A stretch of DNA of 64,000 nucleotides, taken from contig NZ_CP108381.1 in assembly GCF_035956715.1 (NCBI RefSeq), forward strand, positions 1,054,001-1,118,000. The letters run 5' to 3'. A program made the translations under genes and the position numbers. Positions 46,731 to 60,341 of the stretch are shown one piece after another. The stretch's first letter is position 1. Every line of letters begins with the position of its first letter. The notes under the pieces are model-generated. The model was not told where the DNA came from and made no database searches. It saw nothing but the letters and a program-made list of their open reading frames with translations. Source of the DNA: Nocardia sp. NBC_01329 (GTDB lineage: Bacteria > Actinomycetota > Actinomycetes > Mycobacteriales > Mycobacteriaceae).

Positions 46731-47930
46731 ATGACAGCCACAGCAGCGGTACTCGCCGACGACGCAACGATTCAGCCTTGGGCCTATGGTCTGGTCCTGG
46801 GCGCCACGGGAGTGGCCCTCGGCGTATCCGGAGTGCCCGCACCGCTCTACGGTCTCTACGAACAGCAGTGGCACCTCTCCCCGCTGACCACCACCGTCGT
46901 GTTCGCGGTCTACGCGATCGCGGCGCTGGGCGCCGTACTCATCTCGGGCCGGATCTCCGATGTGATCGGTCGCAAACCCGTCCTGCTCGGTGCGTTCGGT
47001 GTGCTGATCGCCGGCCTGGTGGTGTTCGTCCTCGCCGATACCGTCCTCATGCTGCTCGTCGCCCGCGCCCTGCACGGGCTGGCCGTCGGCGCGACCGTGG
47101 TCGCGGGCGCGGCGGCCCTGCTCGACCTGCGACCACATCGTGGCGCGCGGTCGGGTCAGCTCACCGGGGTCGCATTCAACCTGGGTATGGCGGTGGCCAT
47201 CATCGGTTCGGCCCTGCTCGCCCAGTACGCGCCCCATCCGCTGCGCACGCCGTACGTGGTGATCAGCGTGATCTGCCTGCTCGTCACCGCCGGTGTGCTG
47301 GCACTACGCGAACCGCACGCCGCGCGGGTCGCCGGCCGCATCCGGATCGCCCGTCCCGCCGTACCCCGGGAGATCCGCGCCGACTTCTGGTTCGCCGCAA
47401 TAGGCGTCATGGCCGCCTGGTCGGTGCTCGGGGTACTGCTGTCGCTGTATCCATCGCTGGCCGCACAGCAGACCGGTATCCACAACCTCGTCTTCGGAGG
47501 TGTCGTGGTGGCGGCGACGGCTACAGCTGCCGCTGTAGTCCAACTGTTCGCCACCGCGATTCCGGCCCGGCGAGCGGCCGTCGCCGGCGATATCGGGATG
47601 GCGGTGGCACTGGTCCTGACCGTGCCCGCACTCGGCACGCACAATTGGGCAGTAGTGCTGGCCGCCGGTGTCCTGCTGGGCTCCACCTTCGGCCTCGGAT
47701 TCGGCGGATCGCTGCGCCATCTCTCGCGTGTGGTGCCCGAACACCGTCGCGGCGAGACCATGTCGGCCTACTATCTGCTGGCCTACACTTCGATGGCGCT
47801 ACCGACCGTCCTCGCGGGCTGGGCCGCGACCACCTGGGGTCTGCACACTGTCTTCCCGTGGTTCGTCGGCATCGTCGCCGTGGCCTGCCTGGCCGCCGCG
47901 ACGATGGGATTGCGTAGCGGCGGCGAGTAA
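46731..47930 (+). CDS. MFS transporter (12 TM)
   Basis: Major facilitator of 399 residues with twelve predicted helices. Loop motif A is SGRISDVIGRKPVLL near residue 64, and the second half carries LRHLSRVVPEHRRGETMSAY in the same position. ATG 46731 is preceded by GGGGG. The gene is divergent from the ArsR repressor with a palindrome between, so it is probably an inducible exporter. It converges on the VOC gene nine bases past its stop. Substrate unknown. Confidence 0.85.
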   Translation: MTATAAVLADDATIQPWAYGLVLGATGVALGVSGVPAPLYGLYEQQWHLSPLTTTVVFAVYAIAALGAVLISGRISDVIGRKPVLLGAFGVLIAGLVVFVLADTVLMLLVARALHGLAVGATVVAGAAALLDLRPHRGARSGQLTGVAFNLGMAVAIIGSALLAQYAPHPLRTPYVVISVICLLVTAGVLALREPHAARVAGRIRIARPAVPREIRADFWFAAIGVMAAWSVLGVLLSLYPSLAAQQTGIHNLVFGGVVVAATATAAAVVQLFATAIPARRAAVAGDIGMAVALVLTVPALGTHNWAVVLAAGVLLGSTFGLGFGGSLRHLSRVVPEHRRGETMSAYYLLAYTSMALPTVLAGWAATTWGLHTVFPWFVGIVAVACLAAATMGLRSGGE

Positions 47931-47938
47931 CCGACCGG

Positions 47939-48334
47939 CTACTTCGGCCAACCCCCGTAGGGGACCGTGATCAACTCCATATAGTGACCGCTGGGATCCA
48001 GGAAGTACACGCCGCGACCGCCGTCGTTGTTGTTGATCTCGCCGGCGGCGCGCTGCTGTGGATCGGCCCAGTATTCGAGACCGTAGCGCTGGATCTTGGC
48101 GTAGGCGGCATCGAATTCCTGCTCCGAGATCAGGAACGCGTAGTGCTGGCCCTGGATCTCGGTGATATGGCCGGGGACGTTCGCGAAATCGAACGTCACC
48201 CCGTTACCGACGACCAGCGGAATGAACGGGCCCATGGCGGCGCCGGGTTCCAGGCTCAGGATATCGGCCCAGAATTCGGCCGATTCCCGGTTGTCACGAC
48301 ATCCGACAATCGTGTGGTTGAACTGAACGGACAA
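47939..48334 (-). CDS. VOC (glyoxalase/bleomycin-resistance) family protein
   Basis: Metal-dependent-type VOC protein of 131 residues in the paired beta-alpha-beta-beta-beta fold. Possible metal ligands are the early H (FNHTIV), a mid histidine (GQHYAFLI) and the late glutamate in GHYMELITVPYG. The TTG start at 48334 is supported by GAGGAG seven bases upstream; no ATG or GTG occurs in the right place. Function unknown; it stands divergent from the alcohol dehydrogenase. Confidence 0.83.
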   Translation of the reverse strand: MSVQFNHTIVGCRDNRESAEFWADILSLEPGAAMGPFIPLVVGNGVTFDFANVPGHITEIQGQHYAFLISEQEFDAAYAKIQRYGLEYWADPQQRAAGEINNNDGGRGVYFLDPSGHYMELITVPYGGWPK

Positions 48335-48458
48335 AGGAATATCTCCTCGAGTTGTGATGGTCCCGACCCCGGGCTCGGTACAAGGCGGCCAACGGGAGCA
48401 CCATCACGGCACAAAATGATAGTCCGAACCGGATCATGGTCAAATCTCCGGCGCCGCC

Positions 48459-48464
48459 TACCGT
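48459..48464 (+). promoter_or_regulatory. -10 hexamer upstream of the alcohol dehydrogenase
   Basis: TACCGT, seven bases before ATG 48472. GGGGAG lies in the same gap, so the mRNA could be leaderless or start slightly earlier. Confidence 0.4.
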
Positions 48465-48471
48465 GGGGAGC

Positions 48472-49572
48472 ATGAGAATTCGTGGGGCAGTCCTCGAACG
48501 GATCGGCGCACCGGTGCCGTACGCCGATTCGGCGCCGATCACCATCAGCGAACTCGATCTCGCCGATCCCGGCCCCGGCGAACTCCTGGTGCGTATCGAA
48601 GCAGCCGGACTCTGCCACTCCGACCTCTCGGTGATCGACGGCAACCGGGTACGACCTGTACCGATGCTGCTCGGCCACGAAGCCTCGGGCAGAATCGTGC
48701 AAGCAGGTCCGGGAACCGCTCTCCCCGTCGGACAGCGGGTCGTGATGACCTTTCTGCCGCGCTGCGGCGACTGCGCCGGTTGTGACTCCGGCGGCCGGAC
48801 CCCGTGTATCCCCGGCAGCGTGTCCAACAACGCGGGCGAACTGCTCGGCGGTGGTCGGCGACTGCACCGCGACGGTGCCGAAGTGCACCACCATCTCGGA
48901 GTGTCCGGATTCGCCACCCATGCGGTAGTGGACCAGCGCTCGGTGGTGCCGGTGGACGACGATGTACCACCGGAAGTGGCCGCCGTTCTCGGCTGTGCGG
49001 TACTCACCGGCGGTGGAGCGCTGCTGAACTCGGCGAAACCCGCCCCGACCGACCGAGTGATGGTTGTCGGGCTCGGCGGCGTAGGTATGGCGGCCGTCCT
49101 GGTGGCGGTATCGCTGGGCGTGCGCGAAGTCATCGCCGTCGATATGGTCCCGGGCAAGCTGGCCCTGGCTCGTGAGCTCGGTGCCGGCCGCGCGTTCACC
49201 CCCGCCGAGATCGCGGACCAGGGTGTCCAGGCGGAAGTGGTCGTCGAGGCAGTGGGTTCCGCGCGCGCGTTCGAAAGCGCGGTCGCGGCCACCGCGCCCG
49301 GCGGTGTCACCGTGACGGTGGGCCTGCCCGCCCCTGATGCCCGCGCGAGCATCTCGCCTCTGGGCCTGGTGGCCCAGGGCCGCTCGATCATCGGCAGCTA
49401 CCTCGGCTCGGCGGTCCCCTCGCGCGATATCCCGGAGTATGTCCGAATGTGGCGGGAAGGCCGGCTGCCGGTCGAGAAACTGATCTCCGCGCGGATCGGA
49501 TTGGCGGATATCAACGTGGCTATGGACGAACTCGCCGCCGGGCACGCACTACGCCAGGTGATCATCTTCTGA
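48472..49572 (+). CDS. Zinc-dependent medium-chain alcohol dehydrogenase
   Basis: MDR dehydrogenase of 366 residues with the catalytic zinc ligands C48 (GLCHSD), H69 and E70 (GHEASG) and the structural-zinc cysteines C98, C101, C104 and C112. The Rossmann motif GLGGVGMAAV lies near residue 200 and VDMVPGKLALA follows, an acidic residue implying NAD preference. It resembles actinobacterial class III-like dehydrogenases that oxidise alcohols or aldehydes; the substrate is not evident. ATG 48472 agrees with the promoter box seven bases upstream. Confidence 0.88.
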   Translation: MRIRGAVLERIGAPVPYADSAPITISELDLADPGPGELLVRIEAAGLCHSDLSVIDGNRVRPVPMLLGHEASGRIVQAGPGTALPVGQRVVMTFLPRCGDCAGCDSGGRTPCIPGSVSNNAGELLGGGRRLHRDGAEVHHHLGVSGFATHAVVDQRSVVPVDDDVPPEVAAVLGCAVLTGGGALLNSAKPAPTDRVMVVGLGGVGMAAVLVAVSLGVREVIAVDMVPGKLALARELGAGRAFTPAEIADQGVQAEVVVEAVGSARAFESAVAATAPGGVTVTVGLPAPDARASISPLGLVAQGRSIIGSYLGSAVPSRDIPEYVRMWREGRLPVEKLISARIGLADINVAMDELAAGHALRQVIIF

Positions 49573-49714
49573 AATTCGGCGTCGCCTGCGCCGCCGCGGG
49601 GCCGGGACCGGTCGGCCGCATATCGCGTCCGTGAAACGCGAGTCTCGGGCGCGCGACGACGGGACGTCGGGGCTCGACCCGCGCCGCGGTAGGCGGCGTG
49701 AACAGACACAGTAG

Positions 49715-51006
<1,292 letters not shown>

Positions 51007-51114
51007 CCCCGCGCCCGGCTCGCGCGGCGGATGTGCCGAACGAACGGCGGTGCGCGATCCGCGGCGATGCCGCCGCGCGGTGCCGGGCGGGCTTCTGTGG
51101 TGGTGCTCAGTCGT

Positions 51115-51120
51115 TAGGCT
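51115..51120 (+). promoter_or_regulatory. -10 hexamer for leaderless flavodoxin-fold mRNA
   Basis: TAGGCT, seven bases before GTG 51128; without it no start could be chosen with confidence. Confidence 0.55.
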
Positions 51121-51127
51121 CGGCGAT

Positions 51128-51580
51128 GTGCCCAGGTTGCTGATCGTCCACCACACCCCGTCGCCACATATGCAGGCGATGTTCGAAGCCGTCCTGGCCG
51201 GGGCGACCGATCCGGAGATCGAAGAGGTGGAGGTGGTACGGCGGGCGGCGCTGGCCCTCACTCCGGACGAGATGCTGGCCGCCGACGGCTATCTGCTGGG
51301 AACCCCGGCCAACCTGGGTTATATGTCCGGTGCGTTGAAGCACGCGTTCGACACCTGCTACTACCCGTGCCTGGACAGCACGCGTGGCCGGCCGTACGGC
51401 TTGTACGTCCACGGGAACGAGGGCACCGAAGGTGCCGAGCGGAGTGTGGAATCGGTGACCACCGGCCTCGGCTGGGTCAAGGCCGCGAGTCCGGTCGTGG
51501 TGATGGGCAAACCGGCGAAGGACGATCTCGAGCGGTGCTGGGAGCTGGGGGCGACAGTGGCCGCTCAGCTGATGGGCTGA
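51128..51580 (+). CDS. Flavodoxin-fold NAD(P)H oxidoreductase (Rv2771c-type)
   Basis: Protein of 150 residues with a flavodoxin-like fold: RLLIVHHTPSPHMQAMFEAV, with the phosphate-binding loop of the FMN site, DGYLLGTPANLGYMSG near residue 57 and YGLYVHGNEGTEGAERSV. It probably binds FMN and reduces quinones or other acceptors; the substrate is unknown. It occupies the place of Rv2771c downstream of dapB. The reading frame is open upstream, but GTG 51128 is fixed by the promoter geometry. Confidence 0.82.
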   Translation: MPRLLIVHHTPSPHMQAMFEAVLAGATDPEIEEVEVVRRAALALTPDEMLAADGYLLGTPANLGYMSGALKHAFDTCYYPCLDSTRGRPYGLYVHGNEGTEGAERSVESVTTGLGWVKAASPVVVMGKPAKDDLERCWELGATVAAQLMG

Positions 51581-52068
51581 TCGGGTCGGCAGCGCCTGCA
51601 ACCGAGTTGTGGGCACTGCTCGGGATGCGCGGCCTGGGCCGCTGGTTCTTCCTGACCGGGCTCGTGATGATCATTACGCTGCGTATGATCCCGACGTTCG
51701 GCATCGTCCCGGCCGAACAGGCGGGCCCCGCGTCCGCCGCGATGCTGGGTGCCGGTGCCATCGTGCTTCTGATGGCCGGTGATCCATTATCGTGGCCGGC
51801 CACGGTCCCGCGGGGTCGAGGTACTGCTGCTCGACGACGGCGGTTTCGCCGAGGTTCCCGGCGCGGTGCGAGATCGGGTGGTGCAGTTCGCGATCCGGGC
51901 CCTGGACGCCGCGCAGGGAGGTTCCGTCACGGTGCGGGTGTTGCCCGCCGGTCGACGCAATATAGCGACGGTGCTGGTCCGCGGCACGGACGGTGACCGG
52001 CGGACCGATATCGGAAGGTCCGGTGACGTCTTGGTCTCCGAATGAGCTCCCGGCGATAATGTCCGGCG
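51581..52068 (+). pseudogene. Probable decayed gene(s) split between two frames
   Basis: About 490 bases with gene-like pieces only. From ATG 51625 one frame gives RWFFLTGLVMIITLRMIPTF and a second hydrophobic segment, then becomes random after about 51800. In the next frame, 51779-52045, sequence such as VEVLLLDDGGFAEVPGAVRD and VVQFAIRALDAAQGGSVTV follows, faintly like the ATPase part of a histidine kinase. I infer a frameshifted membrane sensor remnant. Two tiny genes, or plain intergenic sequence, are alternatives. Confidence 0.3.
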
Positions 52069-52521
52069 TCAGGACTGGTCGTCGCGCTTCGGCGCGCCGT
52101 AGCCGCCACGCATCTGTTCGCGCAGCGCTCCGGAGACGACGCCGGACATCCAGGAGTTCAACGACTGCCCGCTCTGTGCGGCGGCCTCCTCGGCGCGGGC
52201 CTTCACCTGCTCGACCAGGCGCAGGGTCACCCGGCTGATATCGCCGGTCACTTCCTCGAAACTGGGGTTGTCGCCGGACGGGGCGCGCTGCACCTCGACG
52301 CTCGCCTCGGTGCCGTGCAGGGAGACACGCACGGTGCGGTCGCCCAATTCGGCGGTGACGGTATCGGCGAGTTCGGTGAGTGCGGAGAGCAGGGCCAGCC
52401 TGGTCGAATTCTCCACGGCGGTGGCCAGCGCCTCCGCTGTGGCCTGCGTTTTCTCGTCGCCCAGGGCCGCGGCGGCCACCAGGTCCTCGCGGATGCGGGC
52501 GGTATATCGGGACAGATCCAT
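52069..52521 (-). CDS. Ribbon-helix-helix (HicB-like) domain protein
   Basis: Protein of 150 residues with an N-terminal helical region (DLSRYTARIREDLVAAAALG), a central beta pair, and a C-terminal RHH segment (ISRVTLRLVEQVKARAEEAA, SLNSWMSGVVSGAL, about residues 95-135). Such proteins are annotated as HicB/antitoxin-like in actinobacteria and are typically followed by a DUF4097 protein. Here no such partner lies downstream, so it is a solitary copy. ATG 52521 starts MDLSRYTARI. Role unproven; autoregulation is plausible. Confidence 0.75.
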   Translation of the reverse strand: MDLSRYTARIREDLVAAAALGDEKTQATAEALATAVENSTRLALLSALTELADTVTAELGDRTVRVSLHGTEASVEVQRAPSGDNPSFEEVTGDISRVTLRLVEQVKARAEEAAAQSGQSLNSWMSGVVSGALREQMRGGYGAPKRDDQS

Positions 52522-52560
52522 GACACCAGTATGACGCCATATTTGATGTCGTTCAAGTAA

Positions 52561-55550
<2,990 letters not shown>

Positions 55551-55566
55551 CCCTCTGAACAGAAGG

Positions 55567-55597
55567 AACCGCCGGAGGGCTCAGCCCTCCGGCGGTT
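55567..55597. terminator. Strong bidirectional terminator after RNase J
   Basis: A perfect 14-bp stem (55567-55580 with 55584-55597) with a TCA loop; AA before and TTTCG after give flanks usable from either side. It also faces the converging lipoprotein gene. Confidence 0.9.
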
Positions 55598-55628
55598 TCG
55601 CGTTTATCGGTGCGGAACTACTCGCGGG

Positions 55629-56189
55629 TCAGGAATCGGCCTGGCAGGCCGCCGAATCCAGCTGCGCGGATTTCACGATATTGCAGGCGAATCCGTGCGC
55701 GATCTTCCACTGATCGCCCTCGGCCACGAAATCGACGGTCGCGTTCTCCACCGGGCTGCCACTGATGGTGACGTCCGCGTCGGCGGTCACCTTGCCGTCG
55801 ACCGGTTCGCCGACATCGGTGATCTTTACCGTTACTTCGTTCTTCTTGGCCGCCTGGACCAGTTTGTCGACCAGCTGCGGATCCTGTTCGGCATCCTCGA
55901 TCCACGCCAGTTTCTCGTCCTCACCGACCGAACCGTCGAGTGCCCGGTTGATCTTGTCGTTGAGTTCCTCGGCCGTCGGCTTCGGCAGGTTCGGCGCGGG
56001 CGTGGTGGTCGGCGCCTTGCCTTCCTCGCGGCCGTCCTGGGTCTTACCCGATTCGAACTCGGCGGCGGCCTCGGTGCTGGTGGCGGCGGCGTCGGTCGAG
56101 GTGTCCTCGGTGGACGAGCACGCGGTGAAAGTGAGGGCGGCGGCGGCCATCGCTATGGCGGCCACGACCCGGATCGGTCGAATTTTCAC
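55629..56189 (-). CDS. Lipoprotein with Mtb12-like C-terminal domain
   Basis: Secreted lipoprotein of 186 residues. The signal ends at the lipobox LTFTAC near residue 20; a Thr/Ala/Glu-rich spacer follows to about residue 65; the C-terminal domain (KPTAEELNDKINRALDGSVG, then DPQLVDKLVQAAK and FACNIVKSAQLDSAAC) resembles the low-molecular-weight antigen Mtb12 fold. Two conserved cysteines may form a disulfide. GTG 56189 was chosen as the start because it places the signal peptide at the N-terminus. Function unknown; likely anchored in the outer face of the membrane. Confidence 0.8.
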   Translation of the reverse strand: MKIRPIRVVAAIAMAAAALTFTACSSTEDTSTDAAATSTEAAAEFESGKTQDGREEGKAPTTTPAPNLPKPTAEELNDKINRALDGSVGEDEKLAWIEDAEQDPQLVDKLVQAAKKNEVTVKITDVGEPVDGKVTADADVTISGSPVENATVDFVAEGDQWKIAHGFACNIVKSAQLDSAACQADS

Positions 56190-56256
56190 AGTTCTGGTTT
56201 CCCTACGGAGTAGTCGGCGAGTTCGGCGCCGGTCGGAAGATGTGGTCGGTACGAAC

Positions 56257-56652
56257 TCACAGGCCGTAGCCGGAGGTGCAGTTCCAATGCTCGACGTGGG
56301 CATTGCCCGGGTTGTTGGCCAGCGCCTCGGAGCGGGCCGCGGCCCGGGTGGAGCCGGAGCCGTAGCTCAGCCAGTTGTCCGAAACCGCCAGGGCACCACA
56401 GCCGTTGCGCCAGGAGATCTTGGCGACACAGTCGGCGGCGCCGCATTTGCTCTCGGCTGCCTGCTCGGCTTCGGAGTAGCTGTCGTAGTCGTAGGACCAG
56501 CCGTAGTTGCCGGTGGACAGCGATACCGCGATGGCGCCGTAGTAGCTACTGTATTGAGCGTGCGCCGGCGTCACCGAAGCGACGAACATAGAACCGATGG
56601 TCGCCACCAGAACGGCGGCAACGGTGAGAAACTTCTTCAAAGTTGTTCCCAT
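56257..56652 (-). CDS. Secreted DUF4189 protein
   Basis: Exported protein of 131 residues: basic start (TTLKKF), hydrophobic core, and cleavage after AHA leaving about 100 residues with the DUF4189 pattern AIAVSLSTGNYGWSYDYDSY, ESKCGAADCVAKISWRNGCG and WNCTSGYG. Four or five conserved cysteines suggest disulfides. Function unknown; such proteins are small and secreted in nocardiae and mycobacteria. ATG 56652 was chosen so that the signal begins immediately. Confidence 0.82.
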   Translation of the reverse strand: MGTTLKKFLTVAAVLVATIGSMFVASVTPAHAQYSSYYGAIAVSLSTGNYGWSYDYDSYSEAEQAAESKCGAADCVAKISWRNGCGALAVSDNWLSYGSGSTRAAARSEALANNPGNAHVEHWNCTSGYGL

Positions 56653-56764
56653 CTGTGCGTTTCGGTCCACGACCCTTATGGACCGAATGACAAAGTACAG
56701 AGCATCTCTGCCGTGGAGCAACCGGTTCGGTAACGCATCCCCTCCCCGATGGCTGGGTCTCGGC

Positions 56765-56770
56765 TAGATT
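56765..56770 (+). promoter_or_regulatory. -10 hexamer for a leaderless mRNA
   Basis: TAGATT, six bases before GTG 56777. Confidence 0.5.
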
Positions 56771-56776
56771 CATCGT

Positions 56777-57400
56777 GTGAACATGGCCCAGCGTGAACGC
56801 CGTGCATTGGTCGAAACGATGAAGGGCACCGGCCCGGACGCGGATACCCTATGTGGTGAGTGGACGGTGCGCGACCTAGCGGCCCACCTGGTTGTCCGGG
56901 AGCGACGTCCCGATGCCGCGCCGGGGATCATGTTGCGCCCCTTCGCCGGCTATCTGCAGAAGGTGCAGGACCAGGCGGCTCGCCGGGAATTCGACGAATT
57001 GCTGGAAAAGGTACGCACCGGTCCGCCCTGGTGGTCGCCGCTGCGGCCGGTGGACGCGATCGCCAATCTGAGTGAGATGTTCGTCCACCACGAGGATGTC
57101 CGGCGGGCGAGCAGGGGCTGGGAGCCGCGGGAACTACCCGCCGAGGATCAGCAGCGGCTGTGGTCGGTACTGCGCAAGATGGGGAAGATGGCGTACCGGA
57201 AATCGCCGGTACCGGTGGCGATCTCGACACCCGGTGGGGAGCCGGTGCGGATCGTGGACGGTACCGGTCCGGTGGTGACTCTGATCGGGGAGCCGTCGGA
57301 GTTGTTGTTGCATGCCTTCGGGCGTGATCAGGTGCGGATCGAAACATCCGGTGAACCCGATGCGGTCCGGCAGGTGCTCGAACTCGACCGCTCCATCTGA
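56777..57400 (+). CDS. TIGR03085-type maleylpyruvate isomerase/DinB-fold protein
   Basis: Protein of 207 residues in the mycothiol-dependent maleylpyruvate isomerase / DinB_2 superfamily, TIGR03085 group. Metal-binding histidines are expected from the helical bundle: TVRDLAAHLVVRERRPDAAP near residue 30 and EMFVHHEDVRRA near 97. Function of this subgroup is unknown; many bind zinc and use mycothiol. GTG 56777 lies six bases after TAGATT. It precedes ftsK, which has a separate promoter. Confidence 0.83.
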   Translation: MNMAQRERRALVETMKGTGPDADTLCGEWTVRDLAAHLVVRERRPDAAPGIMLRPFAGYLQKVQDQAARREFDELLEKVRTGPPWWSPLRPVDAIANLSEMFVHHEDVRRASRGWEPRELPAEDQQRLWSVLRKMGKMAYRKSPVPVAISTPGGEPVRIVDGTGPVVTLIGEPSELLLHAFGRDQVRIETSGEPDAVRQVLELDRSI

Positions 57401-57561
57401 ACGCCGGTATGGATATCGGATATCGACGACGATCGAAGCACGAATCATCGACGATGATCACCCGGCTGTGACCGGCACACCCGTCGACGTGGAGGCCTGT
57501 TTCGCACCGTCGAGACGGCCGTAACCAGTGTTGCGGATGGTCCGGATGGGGATGTTGCGGC

Positions 57562-57567
57562 TAGCCT
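57562..57567 (+). promoter_or_regulatory. -10 hexamer for leaderless ftsK mRNA
   Basis: TAGCCT, six bases before ATG 57574. Confidence 0.5.
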
Positions 57568-57573
57568 GAGGCC

Positions 57574-60204
57574 ATGGCAGGTAAGTCCCGCGGCACGACC
57601 ACACCTGATACGCGGGCGGGATCGGCTCGGGGGCGGACCACTGCGGCGCGTTCCCGTTCGGGCAATTCGCGACGCGCGGCCGGCGCGGCCGAAGCCCAGG
57701 GTCCGGCTCGTAGAACCACACGTAAGGCCGCCGCACGCCCAGCGACCGGCACCCGTCCGCGCCGCGCCGCGGCCCGCCGGCCCGCCGCCGCGCGGCGTTC
57801 CGAGACGGCGCCGTTGGCGGTGTTCGGCCGGATGGTGAGCGGCGGCTGGACCATGGCCGCCCGTGGGCTGGGGGCCACGACGCGAGCCATCAGCCGGGCA
57901 GGCGAGATCGAGCACGGTCACCGGCGCGACGGGGCCGCCCTCGGGCTGATCGCACTCAGCGCGGTGATCGCGGCCGCCGTCTGGCTGTCCGCGGGCGGGC
58001 CGGTCGGGCGCGCGGTGGACGCCGTGATCCGTGCGGTCACCGGTTCGGCCTCGGCGCTGCTGCCGTTCGTCGCCTCCGGGATCGCGGTGGTGCTCATGCG
58101 GACCGAGCCCCGCCCGGAGATCCGGCCTCGGCTGGTGCTCGGCGGGCTGCTGATCGGGTTGCCGCTGCTCGGGCTGTGGCATATCGCCGACGGTGCCCCC
58201 GCCGATGCCGCCGGACGTGCCGATGCGGCGGGGTTCGTGGGTTTCGTCATCGGCGGCCCGGTGACCGACGGTCTCACCGGTTGGCTGTCGGTGCCGATCC
58301 TGCTGATGGCCATGGTGTTCGGTGTGCTGCTGATGACCGGCACGACGATGCGGGAAGCGCCGCAGCGGCTGCGCGAATTCTTCGGTGCGCCCGGCTATGA
58401 AGGCGAGGCCGACTACCGGGACGGCTACGACCCGGTCGACGAGTACGAGACCGGGGAATCGCCTACCCGGGCCCGCCGTCGTAGCCGTACTGCCGCTGAG
58501 AACCACCAGCCCGACGAATTCGTGGGACCCGCGGTGGCCGGCGCGGGCGAACCGCCCCTGCGCGACGCCAAACCGATCGCAGCCGCCGCGGACGGGGCGC
58601 AGCCCGGTAAACGGAAGAAACGCAAACCTGCCGAACCCGCGGTGGTCGATCAGACCCCGCCGCCGCTTCCGGCGCCGGAATTCGTCGCGGACCGGGTCAC
58701 CGAGGGTGATTACACGCTGCCGCCGATCAACCTGCTCGTGGAGGGTGATCCGCCTCGTAAGCGCAGCGCCGCCAACGAATCGATGATCGAGGCGATCACC
58801 GAGGTGCTGGTGCAGTTCAAGATCGACGCCGCGGTGACCGGGTTCGTCCGGGGCCCGACTGTCACCCGGTACGAGGTGGAACTCGGGCCGGGTGTGAAGG
58901 TCGAGAAGATCACTGCGTTGACCCGCAATATCGCCTATGCCGTGGCCACCGAGAATGTGCGTCTGCTCGCGCCGATCCCCGGGAAGTCCGCCGTCGGTAT
59001 CGAGGTGCCCAATGCCGACCGGGAACTGGTCCGGCTCGCCGACGTGCTCACCGCGCCTTCCACCCGCAACGACCATCATCCGCTGGTGATCGGCCTCGGC
59101 AAGAACATCGAGGGTGAATTCGTGTCGGCGAATCTGGCCAAGATGCCACATCTGCTGGTCGCGGGGTCCACCGGTTCCGGTAAATCGAGTTTCGTGAACT
59201 CGATGCTGGTATCGCTGTTGCAGCGGGCCACTCCGGACGAGGTCCGGATGATCCTGATCGACCCGAAGATGGTGGAACTGACTCCCTACGAGGGGATTCC
59301 GCATCTGATCACACCCATCATCACCCAGCCGAAGAAGGCCGCCTCGGCGCTGGCGTGGCTGGTGGAAGAGATGGAACAGCGATATCAGGACATGCAGGCC
59401 AGCAAGGTCCGCCATATCGACGATTTCAACCGCAAAGTGAAATCGGGTGCCATCACCACGCCGCTGGGCAGTGAACGGGTGTATCGGCCCTACCCCTACA
59501 TCCTGGCCATCGTGGACGAACTCGCCGATCTGATGATGACCGCGCCCCGCGATGTCGAGGATGCCATCGTCCGGATCACGCAGAAGGCGCGCGCCGCCGG
59601 TATCCATCTGGTGTTGGCCACCCAGCGGCCGTCGGTAGACGTGGTAACCGGCCTGATCAAGACCAACGTGCCGTCGCGGCTCGCGTTCGCGACCTCGTCA
59701 CTCACCGATTCGCGCGTCATCCTCGACCAGCCCGGCGCCGAGAAACTCATCGGGATGGGCGACGGTCTGTTCCTGCCGATGGGTGCCGGTAAACCGACCC
59801 GGTTGCAGGGTGCGTTCATCAGCGACGAGGAGATCCACGGGGTCGTCGAGTTCACCAAGAACCAGGCCGAACCGGAGTACACAGAGGGCGTCACCGTGGC
59901 CAAGGCCGGGGAGAAGAAGGACGTCGACCCGGACATCGGCGACGATCTCGACGTTTTCCTGCAGGCGGTGGAGCTGGTTGTCACTTCACAGTTCGGATCC
60001 ACCTCGATGCTGCAGCGCAAACTGCGGGTCGGCTTCGCGAAGGCGGGCCGGTTGATGGATCTGATGGAGACCCGGGGCGTGGTCGGGCCGAGTGAGGGCT
60101 CCAAGGCCCGCGATGTGCTGATCAAACCCGATGAGCTCGACGGGCTGCTCTGGTCGATCCGTGGTGGGGGCGATGACGAGGCGCCGGAGCCGGACGACGA
60201 ATGA
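57574..60204 (+). CDS. ftsK: DNA translocase FtsK/SpoIIIE
   Basis: Septal DNA pump of 876 residues acting in chromosome segregation at division. A basic N-terminal tail precedes four membrane helices between about residues 115 and 260, then a linker. The motor has Walker [10 protein letters not shown] from about residue 531 and Walker [12 protein letters not shown] near 643; [15 protein letters not shown] follows. The C-terminal winged-helix gamma domain ([19 protein letters not shown], about 809-828) reads the KOPS-type polarity sites. Length is typical for mycobacterial FtsK. Confidence 0.95.
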   Translation: MAGKSRGTTTPDTRAGSARGRTTAARSRSGNSRRAAGAAEAQGPARRTTRKAAARPATGTRPRRAAARRPAAARRSETAPLAVFGRMVSGGWTMAARGLGATTRAISRAGEIEHGHRRDGAALGLIALSAVIAAAVWLSAGGPVGRAVDAVIRAVTGSASALLPFVASGIAVVLMRTEPRPEIRPRLVLGGLLIGLPLLGLWHIADGAPADAAGRADAAGFVGFVIGGPVTDGLTGWLSVPILLMAMVFGVLLMTGTTMREAPQRLREFFGAPGYEGEADYRDGYDPVDEYETGESPTRARRRSRTAAENHQPDEFVGPAVAGAGEPPLRDAKPIAAAADGAQPGKRKKRKPAEPAVVDQTPPPLPAPEFVADRVTEGDYTLPPINLLVEGDPPRKRSAANESMIEAITEVLVQFKIDAAVTGFVRGPTVTRYEVELGPGVKVEKITALTRNIAYAVATENVRLLAPIPGKSAVGIEVPNADRELVRLADVLTAPSTRNDHHPLVIGLGKNIEGEFVSANLAKMPHLLVAGSTGSGKSSFVNSMLVSLLQRATPDEVRMILIDPKMVELTPYEGIPHLITPIITQPKKAASALAWLVEEMEQRYQDMQASKVRHIDDFNRKVKSGAITTPLGSERVYRPYPYILAIVDELADLMMTAPRDVEDAIVRITQKARAAGIHLVLATQRPSVDVVTGLIKTNVPSRLAFATSSLTDSRVILDQPGAEKLIGMGDGLFLPMGAGKPTRLQGAFISDEEIHGVVEFTKNQAEPEYTEGVTVAKAGEKKDVDPDIGDDLDVFLQAVELVVTSQFGSTSMLQRKLRVGFAKAGRLMDLMETRGVVGPSEGSKARDVLIKPDELDGLLWSIRGGGDDEAPEPDDE

Positions 60205-60302
60205 CCGGCGCGCTGCGATTCGTGGCGGCGCGGGTATGCGACGATAGCGGGCAACCACCCCGCAAGTCGGCCGAAACGGGCATATCGGGCATTATTGATG
60301 CC

Positions 60303-60341
60303 ATGACTCGTACCGCTGAACGGATCACCGCATGCAGGTAA
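60303..60341 (+). other. Possible 12-codon upstream frame overlapping terC
   Basis: ATG 60303 opens a short frame (MTRTAERITACR) ending at TAA 60341, ten bases inside terC. A CATTAT-like box lies about 8 bases upstream. It may be a leader peptide or chance. Confidence 0.25.
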
